From: Pomacea canaliculata
Taxonomy: Eukaryota > Mollusca > Gastropoda > Architaenioglossa > Ampullariidae
Assembly: GCF_003073045.1 (NCBI RefSeq)
Contig: NC_037590.1
Span: 39,982,751 to 40,046,750, forward strand
Length of the DNA stretch: 64,000 nucleotides
Direction: 5' to 3'
In this document: in pieces, positions 1 to 17,312 of the stretch
Position numbering within the stretch: position 1 is the stretch's first letter
Layout of the letters: each line of letters begins with the position of its first letter
Position numbers and translations under genes: made by a program
Notes under the pieces: model-generated
Told to the model about the DNA's origin: nothing
Database searches by the model: none
The model's input: the letters and a program-made list of their open reading frames with translations, nothing else

Positions 1-150
1 CCAATCTATGATCCTTTGTGACCTAATTTGATAGTTCACATTTTCCCTTTCCTTTTGAGTATGAAGACTTTGTGTTCAGTGCTTTTCTTTTATCATTTTT
101 CTGTGCATAATTGCATTTTAAAATTGAATAAAGCTGATTTTAAAAAATCT
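1..150 (+). other. Possible 3' end of an upstream plus-strand transcript
   Basis: An AATAAA hexamer lies at 127-132, followed by a TG-rich and T-rich stretch. This would fit the end of a 3' untranslated region running in from outside the window. No coding sequence accompanies it, so this is only a suggestion. Confidence 0.2.
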
Positions 151-1917
151 GGACCATAGTGCTACAATGAAAAATGTATACCTAAACTGCTAAATGAAAA
201 TTTTACTAAATGCCTTTAAAACATCTTGGCATCTTGTCCTAAAACCACTATAAATGATTGTGAAGAAATATTTGCAACATGCAGGTTTTCAGCTGTTTAG
301 GCGTTTATCAGCTATTAGCAAAGGTAAAAACTGAGGTCATAAACACCACAATCTTCTTCAGCACAAAGGTGATACTACTGTTCTGTTTTCAGCATGTGTT
401 ATGGTGATAACTTCAGCAGGCCTTCATTTTAAGATTACTTTTGGTACTATATGATATACAGTGTAATTTTACAGTTGGGAAGAAATAACAATTGTACAAG
501 CTATGTCTAGATGCATCTCCCAACCTTATCCTGCAAGATGTATATGCCTTTACACTGTGCAACTTGCTACGTGTTGATGGCTATGTTTATCTGATTGTGA
601 TTCCGTTATTTCTCCTGTTGTCTGAAAGGTTTAAGATATTTGTAAATGATACGCATTTTAAAAAAGATGAATTTGATGGGCATTTTTTTCTTCGGTTGGA
701 ATGTAGTGTGTTATTGATATTTGAGTCAGTGTATGTGTGCATGCACGCAGATGTGTGAACATCCCAGGTTTATGCTTTGTCTTAATTGCCTGAAGAGCTG
801 TCTGCAGAACACCCACTCCTGTCATCACTTGCTAGTCTTTGTAGCAAACATGAGGTGCTACACTGCAAGCACTTTTCTCCTTCTACAAAGGTTTCGCATG
901 CGTGGTGCAGTGGAAGGTTTCTGAGTCACAAACCACTAATTCACATATATTGTGTAGAGATAGGATTCAGCCTTTTCGTGTAATACTGTGGTGCAAAGTT
1001 AACCCCTGAAATAAGGCAGTTACCTATCAAGTAAACGTTTCTTATGCTGCTGGCCAGTGCACACAAATTAGGCACTGCAGCAGCATTTAGCTGAAGAAAA
1101 TTTGGTTGGAAAAATATATTTATTGCCTAGTTAGAAAGTTTGAAAAGAGAGACTTTGAAGGAGGAGATTTTAACATGTTTACAGAACTTTTGTTAGCCAA
1201 AGAAAGATCATCTGGAAGGTGAAACTGTGGACAGAAAGGATTATTGACAAGCAATCCCTGGCATCAAAGGGTGATGATGAGAGTTGCAGACATAACCAAG
1301 TTTCTGTCTAGCATCCAGTCTTTGGTTGTGGTCATATATAAAAAAAACATTTGTTAAGAGCGGTAATTTAGATACCTCAGAGGCAACAACATATATCCAT
1401 AGCTGCACCTCTTTCTCATCTATACAGAGAAAGTTCTTGTGGATACCTATTACACTGTAGGCCCTTGGCAGGTAACATTTATTAAAAAGCTTTCTCAAAT
1501 GCTGGTCTAACCTGAAGCTCGCTCCTCAACTGTCATTACAGTGTGTTCAGAATGGAGTGTTATACTTGAGAACAAATACAAAAAGGTATGAAACTAGTAT
1601 TTTCCTTAATCTTGATCAGATAAGATTTGGTTTCCATCACCAAAAATATAGTTTGCATTGGTTCTGGAGATTTGCACCAAAGGTTACATCTTTTTCTACT
1701 TTAAAAATGATTTATCTCCAAAGCATGATTGTACTATGGGTATTACAATAATAATTACAAGGGAATGAATGTCATAGTCAGAAGTGTGAGGCTGTAATGA
1801 TGAAATGTATTTTCATAATTACAACTTCAGGGAAATAAACTGAAAAAAACATTATTTGTGTGTTCCTCGGTTTTTACCACATATAGACTGAATTATGTAC
1901 AAGTGATGAAGCACCAT
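151..1917. other. Non-coding stretch, nothing recognised
   Basis: AT-rich DNA with only short open frames that show no family resemblance and no convincing splice signals. It may be intergenic or part of an untranslated region. Confidence 0.5.
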
Positions 1918-2290
1918 TAGTATTGTGGCAAACCCTCCACGACCATCACACTTCCATTTCCAATGGTGGAGGGCCAATCTGCAACCTATACAGACAGCAT
2001 AGATCTGTTAGCAAGCACTGACAAAGAATTGCAAGACTGTACCAACAAACTGACAGAGTTCGAATGCATATGGAACGGAGACCAGCACTGAAAAGAAAAG
2101 TAATGATCAATGGCAAAGCAGCAATCTACAAGACTACAAGAACAGGGTACAGCTCAAAGAGATAAGCAGCAAGTTCCTGGGAGCCACCTTCTCCAAAGAT
2201 GGAAGCTCTATGTCAGATAACAACAGCAGTGATGGGCGGGCACTGTCAGCTGCCATGTCTATCCATGTACTCTCCCAGTAATAGCTACCA
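1918..2290 (+). mobile_element. Decayed LINE reverse-transcriptase fragment
   Basis: Broken plus-strand frames read as the post-catalytic part of a non-LTR reverse transcriptase. They include DLLASTDKELQDCTNKL, then KVMING, then KFLGATFSKDGSS. These are hallmarks of the RTE/Jockey-like families common in invertebrates; the exact clade cannot be told by eye. Stops and frame changes show it is old. The hAT-like element at 2291 inserted into or beside it, so the LINE copy is probably the older of the two. Confidence 0.6.
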
Positions 2291-5200
2291 CAGGGTTCCC
2301 AGGGATCAGGGATGGTGCCAAAAAAGGACCTTAAAAGGACCTTTCATGCATTCGAAAGGACCTAAGTGACAGTCATCAATGCTTAAGTTTTTCTCTTGTG
2401 TGGTCGGAAAGATGTATTATTTATGAATCTGTGGTCTTCTCTATGTTCTCAAATACATGTATTTCTAGTAATAAATAATCAAAGAGTTAATTTTGATGCC
2501 TGTCTGCCATATTTAGATTAGATAACTTAAAAAGTGTCCTTAGCGCGCTGATAACATACACCGTTAATGTTCCAAGTTTTCTAGAAATCTAAGTAATAAT
2601 AATTGCAAAACCTGAAAGCCATTCTTTGGTGTAATACAAAAGTCAGTTCACGTGTCTCTCTCTCGCACACACACTCTAATGGGAAGAGAGAGATAGAAAT
2701 AGAGCTATGCACAGTAGTACTAGAAGATCAAAGTTCAAGAAAGAGTAAGTTTCTAAAGAACTTTTGAAAAAAAGAGCGTTTTTTGCGAATACGGAAGGGC
2801 AACTAGTGTTGTACAGATGTGTAGACCAAACATTTTCTTGTGACTACAAGGAATGCCAAGGATTGGAGGATCAGATGAGGAATGAAAAGAGTGTGATCCT
2901 AATGCTAAACCAAAGATGGAATGAGTCGAAACTGTCAAGCATTACAGCCCATTTATTTTTAACCTTGAGATATTATTTAAGCATTCTTATTACACATACA
3001 TGTAACACATGCAAACATATACATAAACAGCATGATATACTAATACACATAAGATTAAGATTACAAAATGACAAAGCAATCCATCTACTATAAGCAAAAG
3101 TTTCATTGATGAAATTCAATTCTTTGTCACCCCTACAGCTTTTACCAATACTAAACAATACAATTTCTTTACACAACCTAATTTCCTCTAAATAGTTCTG
3201 GTTTTTTAACATGTTCCATAGCATACATGTACAGAATTGTGCAGGCTTATTTAAACTGAAATAAACATTAATTCTGAATGTCACAATTCAACACCTTTTA
3301 ATTTCTTCCTGTAATCTATCAATGTCTGACTGAATCTTTGTTATCTCCTTCTTCTTGTCTTTGGCTAACAAACGCATGTTGTTAGATCTTTCAATAAGTG
3401 AAAAACTTTTTTGCTCTTCAGCCTGGAAACTATGTCTGTCAGCCAGTTCCAGCAGGTGTCGTTCTTCGGCACTGGTGGTCTTTAGCCTTTTTGTGAGTAT
3501 TACCAGCTCATCTCCTAATCTCTTTCTGTGGACCTGCTTTTCTTCTGTTTCCTTCTGCTCAGAGAGGTAACGTTCATACCTGCCATAGGCACTAGAAGCG
3601 GATATCATCAGTGGTTTGGAGATCTCAACATTTTCCACCCCTCCCACACTGTGAATATGATCAAGAATTACTCTGCGTGCTTTTAGTGCAGTCTGACTAA
3701 GATTGTCAGCTACTGTTTCTTTGTTGAATGAAAATCCTCTTTCCACTGTAGCTTGACCATGAGAGAGTAGGAGTAACTGTCTGACAACAGACCACAACAC
3801 CTGAAACTCTGCTTTTCCAGCAAGGGCATCATAAAACCAACTATCCAGTCTTTGTGTCATAGGGTCAAAAGCCTTACTACCACACTCACCTGCAGAACTG
3901 TCAAGAAAATTACGGAACTCTGACAATACCTTGTCACAAGTCACATCATCAAACCTTTTCACACCTTGGCAATACAACAAAACCTTTTTCATTTTTTGTA
4001 TTGATTTGTCTTTTTCCCCCATGGTCTTTGGGTTTAAGAAAGTTATGTTTCTCACTAGGGTGTACTTCAGTGGAGATTTATCCTGCAATTTTAGAACAAC
4101 TGCTTTCAAAAAATCTCTGCATTCAGCTCTGAAGGCCATGAAGAGTTCCATCGTTTACTGATGACTGTTTCTTAGCTACAGCCAGTAGTCTATCAACCCT
4201 GAAGCCAAGTTCGATCATGCTCAGATTGACATGGTTAGAACTGTTGCATATATCAACCTGCACAAGTTGGAGGGCAGTTTCACATTTATTAAGTACATTT
4301 GACTTGATAAATTTGTGCATCAGATTTTTCATAATGTCATGTAAGTCTAAACAAAGGAAAGGAAGAAGAGGCTGATCAGCTTGGTATTTTCTCAAAAAAG
4401 GTTCAAGTATACTGGCAATTAAACTAAAGAAAGCCAGACGACATGAAAGCAAAGGGTAGATAAGACTCCAGCTTTTACAATATCAAAAGATTTGTTCTTT
4501 GGCAATGTTATTTTTTCTCCATTGCAGCTTTGACAAATTTTTCCAAGTATGGAAGCATAACAATTGCTTTTTCAGCAACAGAATTGTTTTCAAGCCATCG
4601 GTGAGCACAGAACTTGGCTGGAAAAGATGTGGAACCAGTTACTTTTATATAATCTTCTCTTCTGGCTGGGCTGTCTCTGAACAAGATATAAGCAGATGTA
4701 AGAAATGACTCAAGCTCCCATTGAGAAGCCTCGCACCACGCCTAAATGCATTGTGCATAACATGGAGTCCACAGCTGCCCACATTTAACAAACCAACATT
4801 GTGATTGGTAATCATGTCGTTATTAATTTTCTCAAGAAGGTTTAGGTTTACAGAAGGTCCATCCATAGAAATTTGAAGTAAATTAGCTTGCTTGAAGTTT
4901 GATTCGCTAATTACCTTACTGAACTTTTGTTGAAGGTCTATGGCCGCGGAATGACCCAAAAATTCCGAGGTCAGGTAATGAGTCCTTACAGCATTGTCAC
5001 TCCAGTAACGAACATGGAAATCCAGCTGTTTAGTTTGAGTCTTATGGTTAGAAGATTCATCAAACAAAAGATTATACTCAGGCGACGAATTTACACAGTC
5101 CAGAAGCAATTTCGAAAAGTGAGGAGCAAGCCCAAATGAAGTTAGATAACTGGCTTTTGTTTGACCGCACTTAAATTCTGCAGCTACTTGGCTGTCTGGG

Positions 5201-6558
5201 AACATAAGTCGAAACAGTTCAGCAGACTTTTCAGCAGATCTGAAACTGTAGTGTGATTCCACAATCTTGAGAGTCCACAGGATCTCTGCCTTCAATCGTT
5301 CATTGCTCATCACGAAACCTATTCAAAGAAAACATTTAAGTTACCATTATGTCTGTAAACATTATGTTCTGTCTGAATAAAAGACAGGTTTCAAAAAGCA
5401 ATAATTAATGACATGATAATATAAATAATACTAAACTAAGTTAAAGTATAAAGATGGCAGCATAGTTGAAAATGAAAGTTATTTTCAGCTAACTGATTTA
5501 GCTTTAATGTTAAATTGTTTGATTTTAAAAATCCAAAAAATAATGTATTTGCTGGTAAAATAGGATAATAAGCATACATTATTAATTATACTTTCTTTTT
5601 AATCTTTCTGATCAGATGCCAAAAATTCAGATCAATTTTCTGCAGCAAAGCTGTAGTAAGATTCGTGATTGTATAAAACTCTATTTGTAGTTCGAATCAT
5701 GAGAAAATGAAAATCTCAACTTTTTAATTTAAATAATTCTTTGCTATTTACTGATCTTTAAGCTATTGGCTTCACCGTAAATTAGACGATAGGCTTAATA
5801 AAGAGTGGAAAAAAACCGCAAAATGTTATGCACGCTTTAATTTAATGTGTTTTTCTAAGTACCCACATCGTTAACTAAATGAATCGCTAAAGATAAATAA
5901 TTGTCAACTTACTGGACACACTTGCAGAGCTGGTCGGTGCCGTCTGATTTTGAGCGGGCTGTGGATGTTCTCGATGACGAAAGTAATCAGTTACACAAAA
6001 GCGCGCATCTTTCAGAAATACTTTTATTTGCCTTTGGTGTCTTTCGGTAACCATGTGCTGTTTCAGAACACTTTCGCCCATTGATGAAAGATTCAGAGAT
6101 ATTTTGCAGGCAGCACATCGTGCCAAATGTTTATTGCTCGAGTCTTTTATTAACCAATCTTTATACTTGTCTTCCTTTAGCCACTTCTCCTGAAAAGAGC
6201 ACTTCCCCGGCATCTTTCAAATTGTTAAGCAGACAAAGAAATGTGGTCGACACGACGAGAGTGAACTCGCGAAAGGCCGAAACGGACGTTCCCGCCGCGA
6301 GCGAGACTGGGTAGTCATGTGATTAAAATAGCAATGCAGCGAAAAATCGTCGGTATTTTGCGCCAAAGTCTACTCCGGAAATAAATTTGTTGTAATATTT
6401 TATCGATAAAAGGACTTAAAAGGGTCACAGAGAAAATGTAAGGACCTGTGTGAGAATTTGAAAGGACCGCATGGCAAATAAAAGGACTTAAAAGGCCTTT
6501 TGGCGAAAATTCAATATAAAAGGACTTAAAAGGACCTTGCAAGGACCTGGGAACCCTG
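2291..6558 (-). mobile_element. hAT-like DNA transposon, 4.27 kb, with termini and target duplication
   Basis: The ends are a perfect 13-bp terminal inverted repeat, CAGGGTTCCCAGG at 2291-2303 and its complement at 6546-6558. TACCA stands directly outside both ends (2286-2290 and 6559-6563), which is a 5-bp target duplication. Most hAT families make 8 bp, so this points to a hAT subgroup with short duplications (inference). Both ends carry repeated AAAAGGACCT/AAAAGGACTT-type decamers, near 2321-2363 and 6408-6549, all in the same orientation; these are candidate transposase-binding sites. The transposase is encoded on the minus strand. About 1 kb of non-coding DNA (2364-3287) lies between the left end and the transposase stop. 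Confidence 0.85.
3288..6213 (-). pseudogene. hAT-like transposase with BED zinc finger, decayed
   Basis: Exon 1 (6213 to 5913) starts MPGKCSFQEKW and holds a BED-type zinc finger: CAAC, then HMVTERH. A GTAAGT donor at 5912 joins in phase to an acceptor before 5318, giving a junction SVSSFVMSNERLKAE. The next block (to 4648) has the acidic catalytic-core context FDESSNHKTQTK, MDGPSVN and GSCGLHVMHNAF. The C-terminal block (3288-4151) carries SHGQATVERGFSFN, equivalent to the hAT dimerisation motif. The reading frame breaks at least three times, near 4650, 4500 and 4140, so this copy is unlikely to make active enzyme. The preserved splice sites and long open blocks suggest it is not very old. 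Confidence 0.8.
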
Positions 6559-6563
6559 TACCA

Positions 6564-7452
6564 GTCAAGGGACAACTGACTGACAGAAGAAAGCAGTCAA
6601 AATTTTGCATTCCTCTGCTTTGTTGAAATGACTTAATCTCAGTGGTATCACACCACAGCATTTAGTGTAAGAGTCTGACAATCTAAAATGCACAGCAAAG
6701 AATATTAATCAACCATCAAACAAGACAACATATTCAGAAAGGTTTCAGTTACAAAAATTTATGCTGCAAGATTTGAATGCTGTACTATAATTATTGTTTA
6801 CTTCTATTTATTAAGTTGTTGTACCATAACATAAAAAGATGATGTTACAAATCATATAGCACACTTTTTCATGTCATGATCTATGGAAGCTTGATGTTTA
6901 AGGTACTTTTGCCAGTATCAACAACAGGTGATACACTTCAAATATCACTCAGTCAATTGTTTTAAACAAACCTATACTTCCATATCTCCTCGCAAACATC
7001 AGTAGGACTTCAGTGGCATCAATTCTTTCAAGTGCAAGTGAAACATAATAAGAGACTGGCTGCATCTGATTAATCACACTTTGATATTATTGTTGTTTTT
7101 CAGTAGTGGACTTTTTTCCTGTCCTTTTTTCTCCTTTAATAAAATAAAGTCCATTTTCTTTCCTTGAGAAAAATCTGTTCCACAATAATAAAAAAGCTAA
7201 TCCCAAGACAGCACACACACATACACATGCAAAAGACAAATTCAACAAACGACAAAATTGGTTTCCACAATGATGTAAAAAAGTGAACTTTTTGGATGCA
7301 ACTGTTGACTTCCAAAAGACAATGGTTTATGAAAATGACGATGGAATTGCTCAAAGCCAGCTGATGCTTGCTGTCACAAAGAATCTGCCTGCAATTGTCC
7401 AAAACTAAGCAGTTTCTTCACTTAATCCAAAGATGTGGAAAGAAGCTAACTT
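6564..7452. other. Gap between the transposon and PLD6, including probable PLD6 3' UTR
   Basis: No coding frame is recognised. The part next to 7453 is presumably the 3' untranslated region of PLD6. A TTTATT at about 6806, which reads AATAAA on the minus strand, could be its poly(A) signal. Confidence 0.4.
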
Positions 7453-8573
7453 TTACGTTCTATGCTGGTTTTTAGGATCAAATTGCTCCCAGAGTTTTTC
7501 GAATTCTTCTAAAAATGATTTAGTGATCTTGCTGTTGTTAGTTACAAAGACATTTTCTTGGTTTCCAGTGATGGCTTGACGAGTCCAATTGAAGGAGCCA
7601 TTGATAAGCAGCTGGCAGTCTACTACCACAAATTTATGATGCATGTTGTAGGAAGAATTGTCAGTTCGGACCATGATTCCTGAATAATAAATAAGAAAAT
7701 AACTTTTTTAATGCCCATTTGTTAATTGATGAAATTTTCTAATATATAATTGTTTTTTTTTTAAATGCTTAACAATTATTGATGAATTAAAATTTCTTTC
7801 GATTAATGTAGGATATGTGCATTAAAGTGTTTTGTAATACTAGATAAATTCAAGTCCTTCTGTTGATACCATCTATCAAACTGTATGCTTACACATGCTA
7901 ACGCTCAAAAGAAATTAGGACTACAAGTATAAATCATAATGCATGCACACAATCGCGAGCTTCATACTGTTCAATGCGTGTGTGTAAAACGTGTCTTTTC
8001 AAGCGTCATCATATGTCCATGTCTGGAAATATCCGAAAAATTGAAATGTGTGCTGAGAATCTACCAAATTTAAGAACATATATAATTTCACGATACACCG
8101 CGATCGAATGAAAATCTACACAGACCTTCCTTTCTGAAACGCCAGATTTGTGAGCCGCTGATGTTGACCTGCTCGTCATCGGTGATGATACGGACGACGA
8201 CTCCACGGCGATGCATGGTAACAATAATGTCAGCAAGATCCGCACAAGTCAAGACGAACACACACACATCCATGGTGCGTCGGCAACTGCTAAGGTGGCG
8301 ATATAGCTCGCTCAAAGAAGTCTTTTCATGAGAATATTTACATTTATCCTTAAAGCATGGAGTCTCGCCTAGGAAGTGCGTTTTACATGCTATGGTCTTA
8401 TCTGGGAAGAAGAAAACCTCCATGATTTCGTCCCGTTTTTTCTCTCTTTCATTGTGTGAAGACTTGCATTGTTTACTAACCCAGTGCAAATATAATTTGT
8501 ATATAATTTCGGACAGAAACAAAACAGCTATTGTAGCAGCTGAACCCTTTATAAGCGGGCCCATTCCAGGCAC
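7453..8573 (-). CDS. PLD6: Mitochondrial cardiolipin hydrolase / Zucchini-type phospholipase D
   Basis: Two exons, complement(join(7453..7679, 8126..8573)), encode 224 residues; human PLD6 has 252. The junction (donor GTCTGT, acceptor TTCAG) restores RKEG|IMVRTD in frame. Residues 11-31 form a membrane anchor, expected to hold the enzyme on the outer mitochondrial membrane. A C-x9-C-x4-C-x3-H zinc-binding cluster (C63, C73, C78, H82) follows, as in the MitoPLD/Zucchini family. The single catalytic HKD motif is HHKFVVVD (H163, K165, D170), followed by GSFNWT and a conserved FLEEFEKLWEQF tail. Family members work as dimers, and are known as the piRNA-processing nuclease or as a cardiolipin hydrolase; which role applies here is inferred from homology. 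The gene is head-to-head with TVP23. Confidence 0.93.
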
Positions 8574-8667
8574 ATGTGTAGCTTACAGAATCTATGGGTA
8601 GCGTGGTGTATCCCAGGACCACACAGGAAGTGTGAGGAAATCTCTACTTCCGGATTGACGTTTCAAC
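8574..8667. promoter_or_regulatory. Compact bidirectional promoter between PLD6 and TVP23
   Basis: Only 94 bp separate the two start codons, so both 5' ends must lie in or overlap this interval. It contains two opposed ETS-type sites, ACAGGAAGTG at 8623-8632 and ACTTCCGG at 8646-8653, the usual pattern of divergent housekeeping promoters (GABP/NRF-2 type). Transcription starts cannot be placed from sequence alone. Confidence 0.65.
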
Positions 8668-13988
<5,321 letters not shown>

Positions 13989-14785
13989 AAAGTGTGTGAT
14001 TTGTCAACTTGAACTCTCTTTCAACTCAACCGTCTTTGTATATAGATAATTAATAGTCTATTCAGCCAAGGGTTTTAAGCAATAGTAGTAGTACTAGTTA
14101 CTGTTATAAGTGAAAACTACTTTCATGGGGTTTGTGAAAGATACTGGAATCAAGGAAGATGATCAGAACTTTTTTCTGTGCATAGGTGATATTCTTTTCA
14201 GCATGTGAAAACAATCCTTTCAAAAATTATTTTTGCCTTTTTAGTAGTTTATTGGGTGGTTATCTAAATGAGTGCATGGTGGGCTTTTTTTATCATTGCC
14301 TTCTTACTTGTAGGATCTAGTAAGCTGTAGTTTATGTATTTTAAAGTTATAAATTAACATTCCTTTTTCAGTATAGGAGGTCTAAGAAAACCAGTTCATT
14401 AGGTTTTTCTCCTGTTTAAGCCAGCGTAGAGTTTAGTTCTTTGCTAATACAACTGATGGAACTTTTTTCCTTGTGGTAATTAAGACTTTCTTGCATAAAT
14501 GATGCAGCATTGTAGTCCCATTAGCCACCCTGACCACTGAATTATCCGTCCTGCATTGAAGGAAAGTTTTTTTTTTCAATACGAAGTTTATTAATTGTAT
14601 GTATTTCTGCTGTATTGTGGGAAAATTGCGCAATTTAAATGTCTGTGCACATTCATCTTGCTTATTCTAGTCTTTGATGAATGCTGCAAAATCTTTTGCT
14701 CTCTCTATGATCCTTCAGCATGGATTTATTTGACAATGTTGATTTTGGCATCTATCATTTTTAATTATGTTCTAACTAGAGGCAG
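13989..14785 (+). other. Probable TVP23 3' UTR
   Basis: AT-rich sequence following the TVP23 stop, without coding signal. No clear AATAAA was found, so the transcript end is not placed. Confidence 0.35.
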
Positions 14786-15032
14786 AAGCAGATAGTGGTG
14801 GGGTTAGAGCAGTAGAAGACATGCTGACATTGGTCAGTTTGACACCCCAGTGGAGCAGCATATTTCTCCCAATTGTCCCAGCTGTTCAATGGGTACCTGA
14901 CCCTTAAAAGTGTAAGTGAAGGAATGGCATCAAGGGAAAGGAGTTAAGCACTGCCCTCACACACACAAAAACTGGTCTCGAGTTCATCTGCAACAACTCT
15001 CTCTAGCAGCCAAAAGGTCATGGGGCTATCTT
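14786..15032 (+). mobile_element. SINE family B copy (tRNA-like head, degenerate)
   Basis: A head reading GTGGTGGGGTTAGAGC is followed by GGGTACCTGAC, a CTGCCCTCAC segment and AAGGTCATGGGGCTA. The same order of blocks is found at 38990-39190 and 58585-58790, which defines a dispersed family. The TTAGAGC block resembles a pol III A box; the B box is not obvious in this copy. Confidence 0.5.
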
Positions 15033-16420
15033 TATGTGTTACATAGTCTGTTGCTGCATCCTTGTCATAATTTATAATCACAGTTCAGTTGTGAGATTTT
15101 GTTTGCTAACTTGTTCCAGATTTGCAGATATGCGTCATTTTGTATACATCTGTGCCAGCATACTTTTGTTGCTTGTATGCAAAAGACCAGATAAATGTCT
15201 CCAGGATTTGGTTTACTTTGCTAGTGTCTTTCAGTATCTAACTGTAAAGTAGGCATATTTATTAAATGAAAGCCTTTTTTTTTTGTCCTCTTAAATTTTA
15301 AAACTTGTCAGTCTGAATTGGTGAGCTTCAAGTTTTAAAGTTTACTGAAAATTAACTGCTCACACATGTATGATGAATTGCCAAACTGAACCTGAATGCA
15401 CTCCTGCAAACAAAGGCACAAAGGTGCAAAAAGTCTCTAGTTTTGTCAAGTAGAATGTGTGCAAGATGTTTTTTTAACTTACATGCCGGACTTCAAATGA
15501 AGGCATTGCTAGAAAAAAATATGAGAGTAGCCATGCAGGAGAATTTGGTGCACTCAGAATCTATATGTCAGCTGGCAGTTCTTGGAAGAATTCCTGTGGG
15601 TTTGCTGTCAAAGGAAATGCTAGAAGACAATGTGACAGCCCATCCTCTGAATGGCAGAAACAGAACTCTATTGTTCACAGATGATTATCCATTGGATTTC
15701 CACATCTCAACATGAACATAATCTGGTTATCTTCTGAATGTCCAGTCACCTAAGACCTATCACAACTGAGGATATCTAAATTGTATTAAAAAAATGAGAA
15801 TACAAGTCTTTGAAACTGCTGTATCATCATGTTTTGAAAATAGGAGGATAAGTGAACTGTTGACAAACATTATTCACTCTTGCAGCACGTGCCTAAAAAA
15901 ATAACTTTTACAAACACTGGATCAGATAGACTTTGTTTGCATAGTTAACCATGTGTGAGAGCAAGTTACATGCTCGTTTTGAGATGTGAATGGGGCAGTA
16001 TTCTCATTTGATCCTTTATGAGAATGAATTTTTTTCTCTTCTGGTTAATGTGTTTTTGTGAGCACAAGTGAGGCTTGCATGTTTATTGTTAACATGTTCG
16101 TGCTGATATTGATGAAAGAATGAGAGGATATTTGTAAAGAAAGTTCATGGAAAATTTGTTTTTTCAACATTCCTTGTACTGTTCTCTTCATGATTCATGC
16201 ATGATGGACATGCAGCAGAATTACAAATGGGATGCAAATGTATGAGGCAACCTTCAGCTGTTGCTTACTTGATGCTAAGCATGTTCATTTTGTGTGAAGC
16301 AAGCTTGGTGTGCTGTAGATTTAAGTGTAAATATTGGATATCTTGACACTGATGGTTCATATTAAACATATGGTGAAATTTCACGTTTATGATGTGCACT
16401 TCGCATCCACTACACCCCTG
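15033..16420. other. Intergenic stretch with one unexplained open frame
   Basis: No known gene is recognised. A 90-codon plus-strand frame at 15443-15715, with an internal ATG at 15497, has fairly protein-like composition but no recognised domain, partner exon or convincing splice sites. I do not call it a gene. Confidence 0.3.
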
Positions 16421-16790
16421 CCAGACTCTTTTTTTTTTTCGTCCTATGACAGTATGCTATCCTTGTCACCAGAACAACCGTATGTGCTCTGCATTCTTTT
16501 AGCTACTGTGCTGCCAAACAGTGGAACTCTCTCCCCTTCCATATTTTCCAACTACCCACACTAGTCCACCTGCTCATTTCTTCAGATTTCCACAACTCTG
16601 TCGCTACTGCTCGTTCCTCCAAATCATTTTTGCATTTCTAATTTAGTCTTTTTGCTACTTGTCTGTACAGTTGGTTCTTATGAAGTTTTTTTTTTCTGCT
16701 GTCCATGTCTTGTTCTTGCCTCAAATGCTGAGAGGATGCTTCTTCAGAAACATGACCATGCGCTACATAAATCGTGGGGATTTTTTTATT
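16421..16790 (+). mobile_element. CR1-like LINE 3' fragment
   Basis: A plus-strand frame reads FSYCAAKQWNSLP, the C-terminal signature of CR1-like reverse transcriptases. A degenerate 3' untranslated part follows, ending near CGCTACATAAAT and an ATT/ACT-rich tail. The frame is broken. Confidence 0.55.
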
Positions 16791-17124
16791 ACTACTACTC
16801 AACAAATATCACCTAAAGCAAAATGGTTCACATAAGTGAAAAAGTGAATGAGATATTCAAAGTACTTCAATGCTTGTATTATCAGTCCACAGGTAAGCTC
16901 CATAATCAAATATGCATGCAAGTTGGTCTGGTTTACATTTCGTGACAAAAGTTTCATATTCATCCAAGTAAAAAACACAGTTTTCCAATGAGCAAGACAA
17001 TTATAACTTTTGTTATTCCTTTAAGGTCTTTACACACCACATCCTCTCACAGTAAGCACAAAACAAAAGAAAAAAGTAAGGACCTTATCCTTGTAACTTC
17101 AGTTAACACTTTAATGTGTGTGTA

Positions 17125-17312
17125 GGGGGAGGGATTAATGTTTTACACCAAGCCAGCATCTAAGGTTATATCACAGCATGGCAGCCAGCCAGACCTGTAG
17201 ACAGATGCCATGTGCAGAGAAGAAGTGTGTCCAAGATGAGATCTAAACCCAGGGCAGCTAATCCTCAGTGTATTGGTTACAGGTGCAAACCTTTGCACCA
17301 CTGGACTGCCCC
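17125..17312 (-). mobile_element. SINE family A copy, tRNA-derived, full length
   Basis: On the minus strand the head reads GGCAGTCCAGTGGTGCAAAG, with an A-box-like block, and about 60 bases later GGGTTTAGATCTC, a B-box-like block. Then come the family body and a 3' end at CTCCC. Flanks share AACACT with an imperfect extension (17105-17117 and 17313-17325), a degraded target duplication. Confidence 0.65.

Noticed and set aside
2764-3093. 109-codon plus-strand frame inside the hAT-like element
   Set aside because: It is opposite to the transposase, lies in its 3' non-coding part and resembles no protein; most likely chance.
7136-7402. Minus-strand frame just downstream of PLD6
   Set aside because: It follows the PLD6 stop, has no family resemblance and fits 3' UTR.
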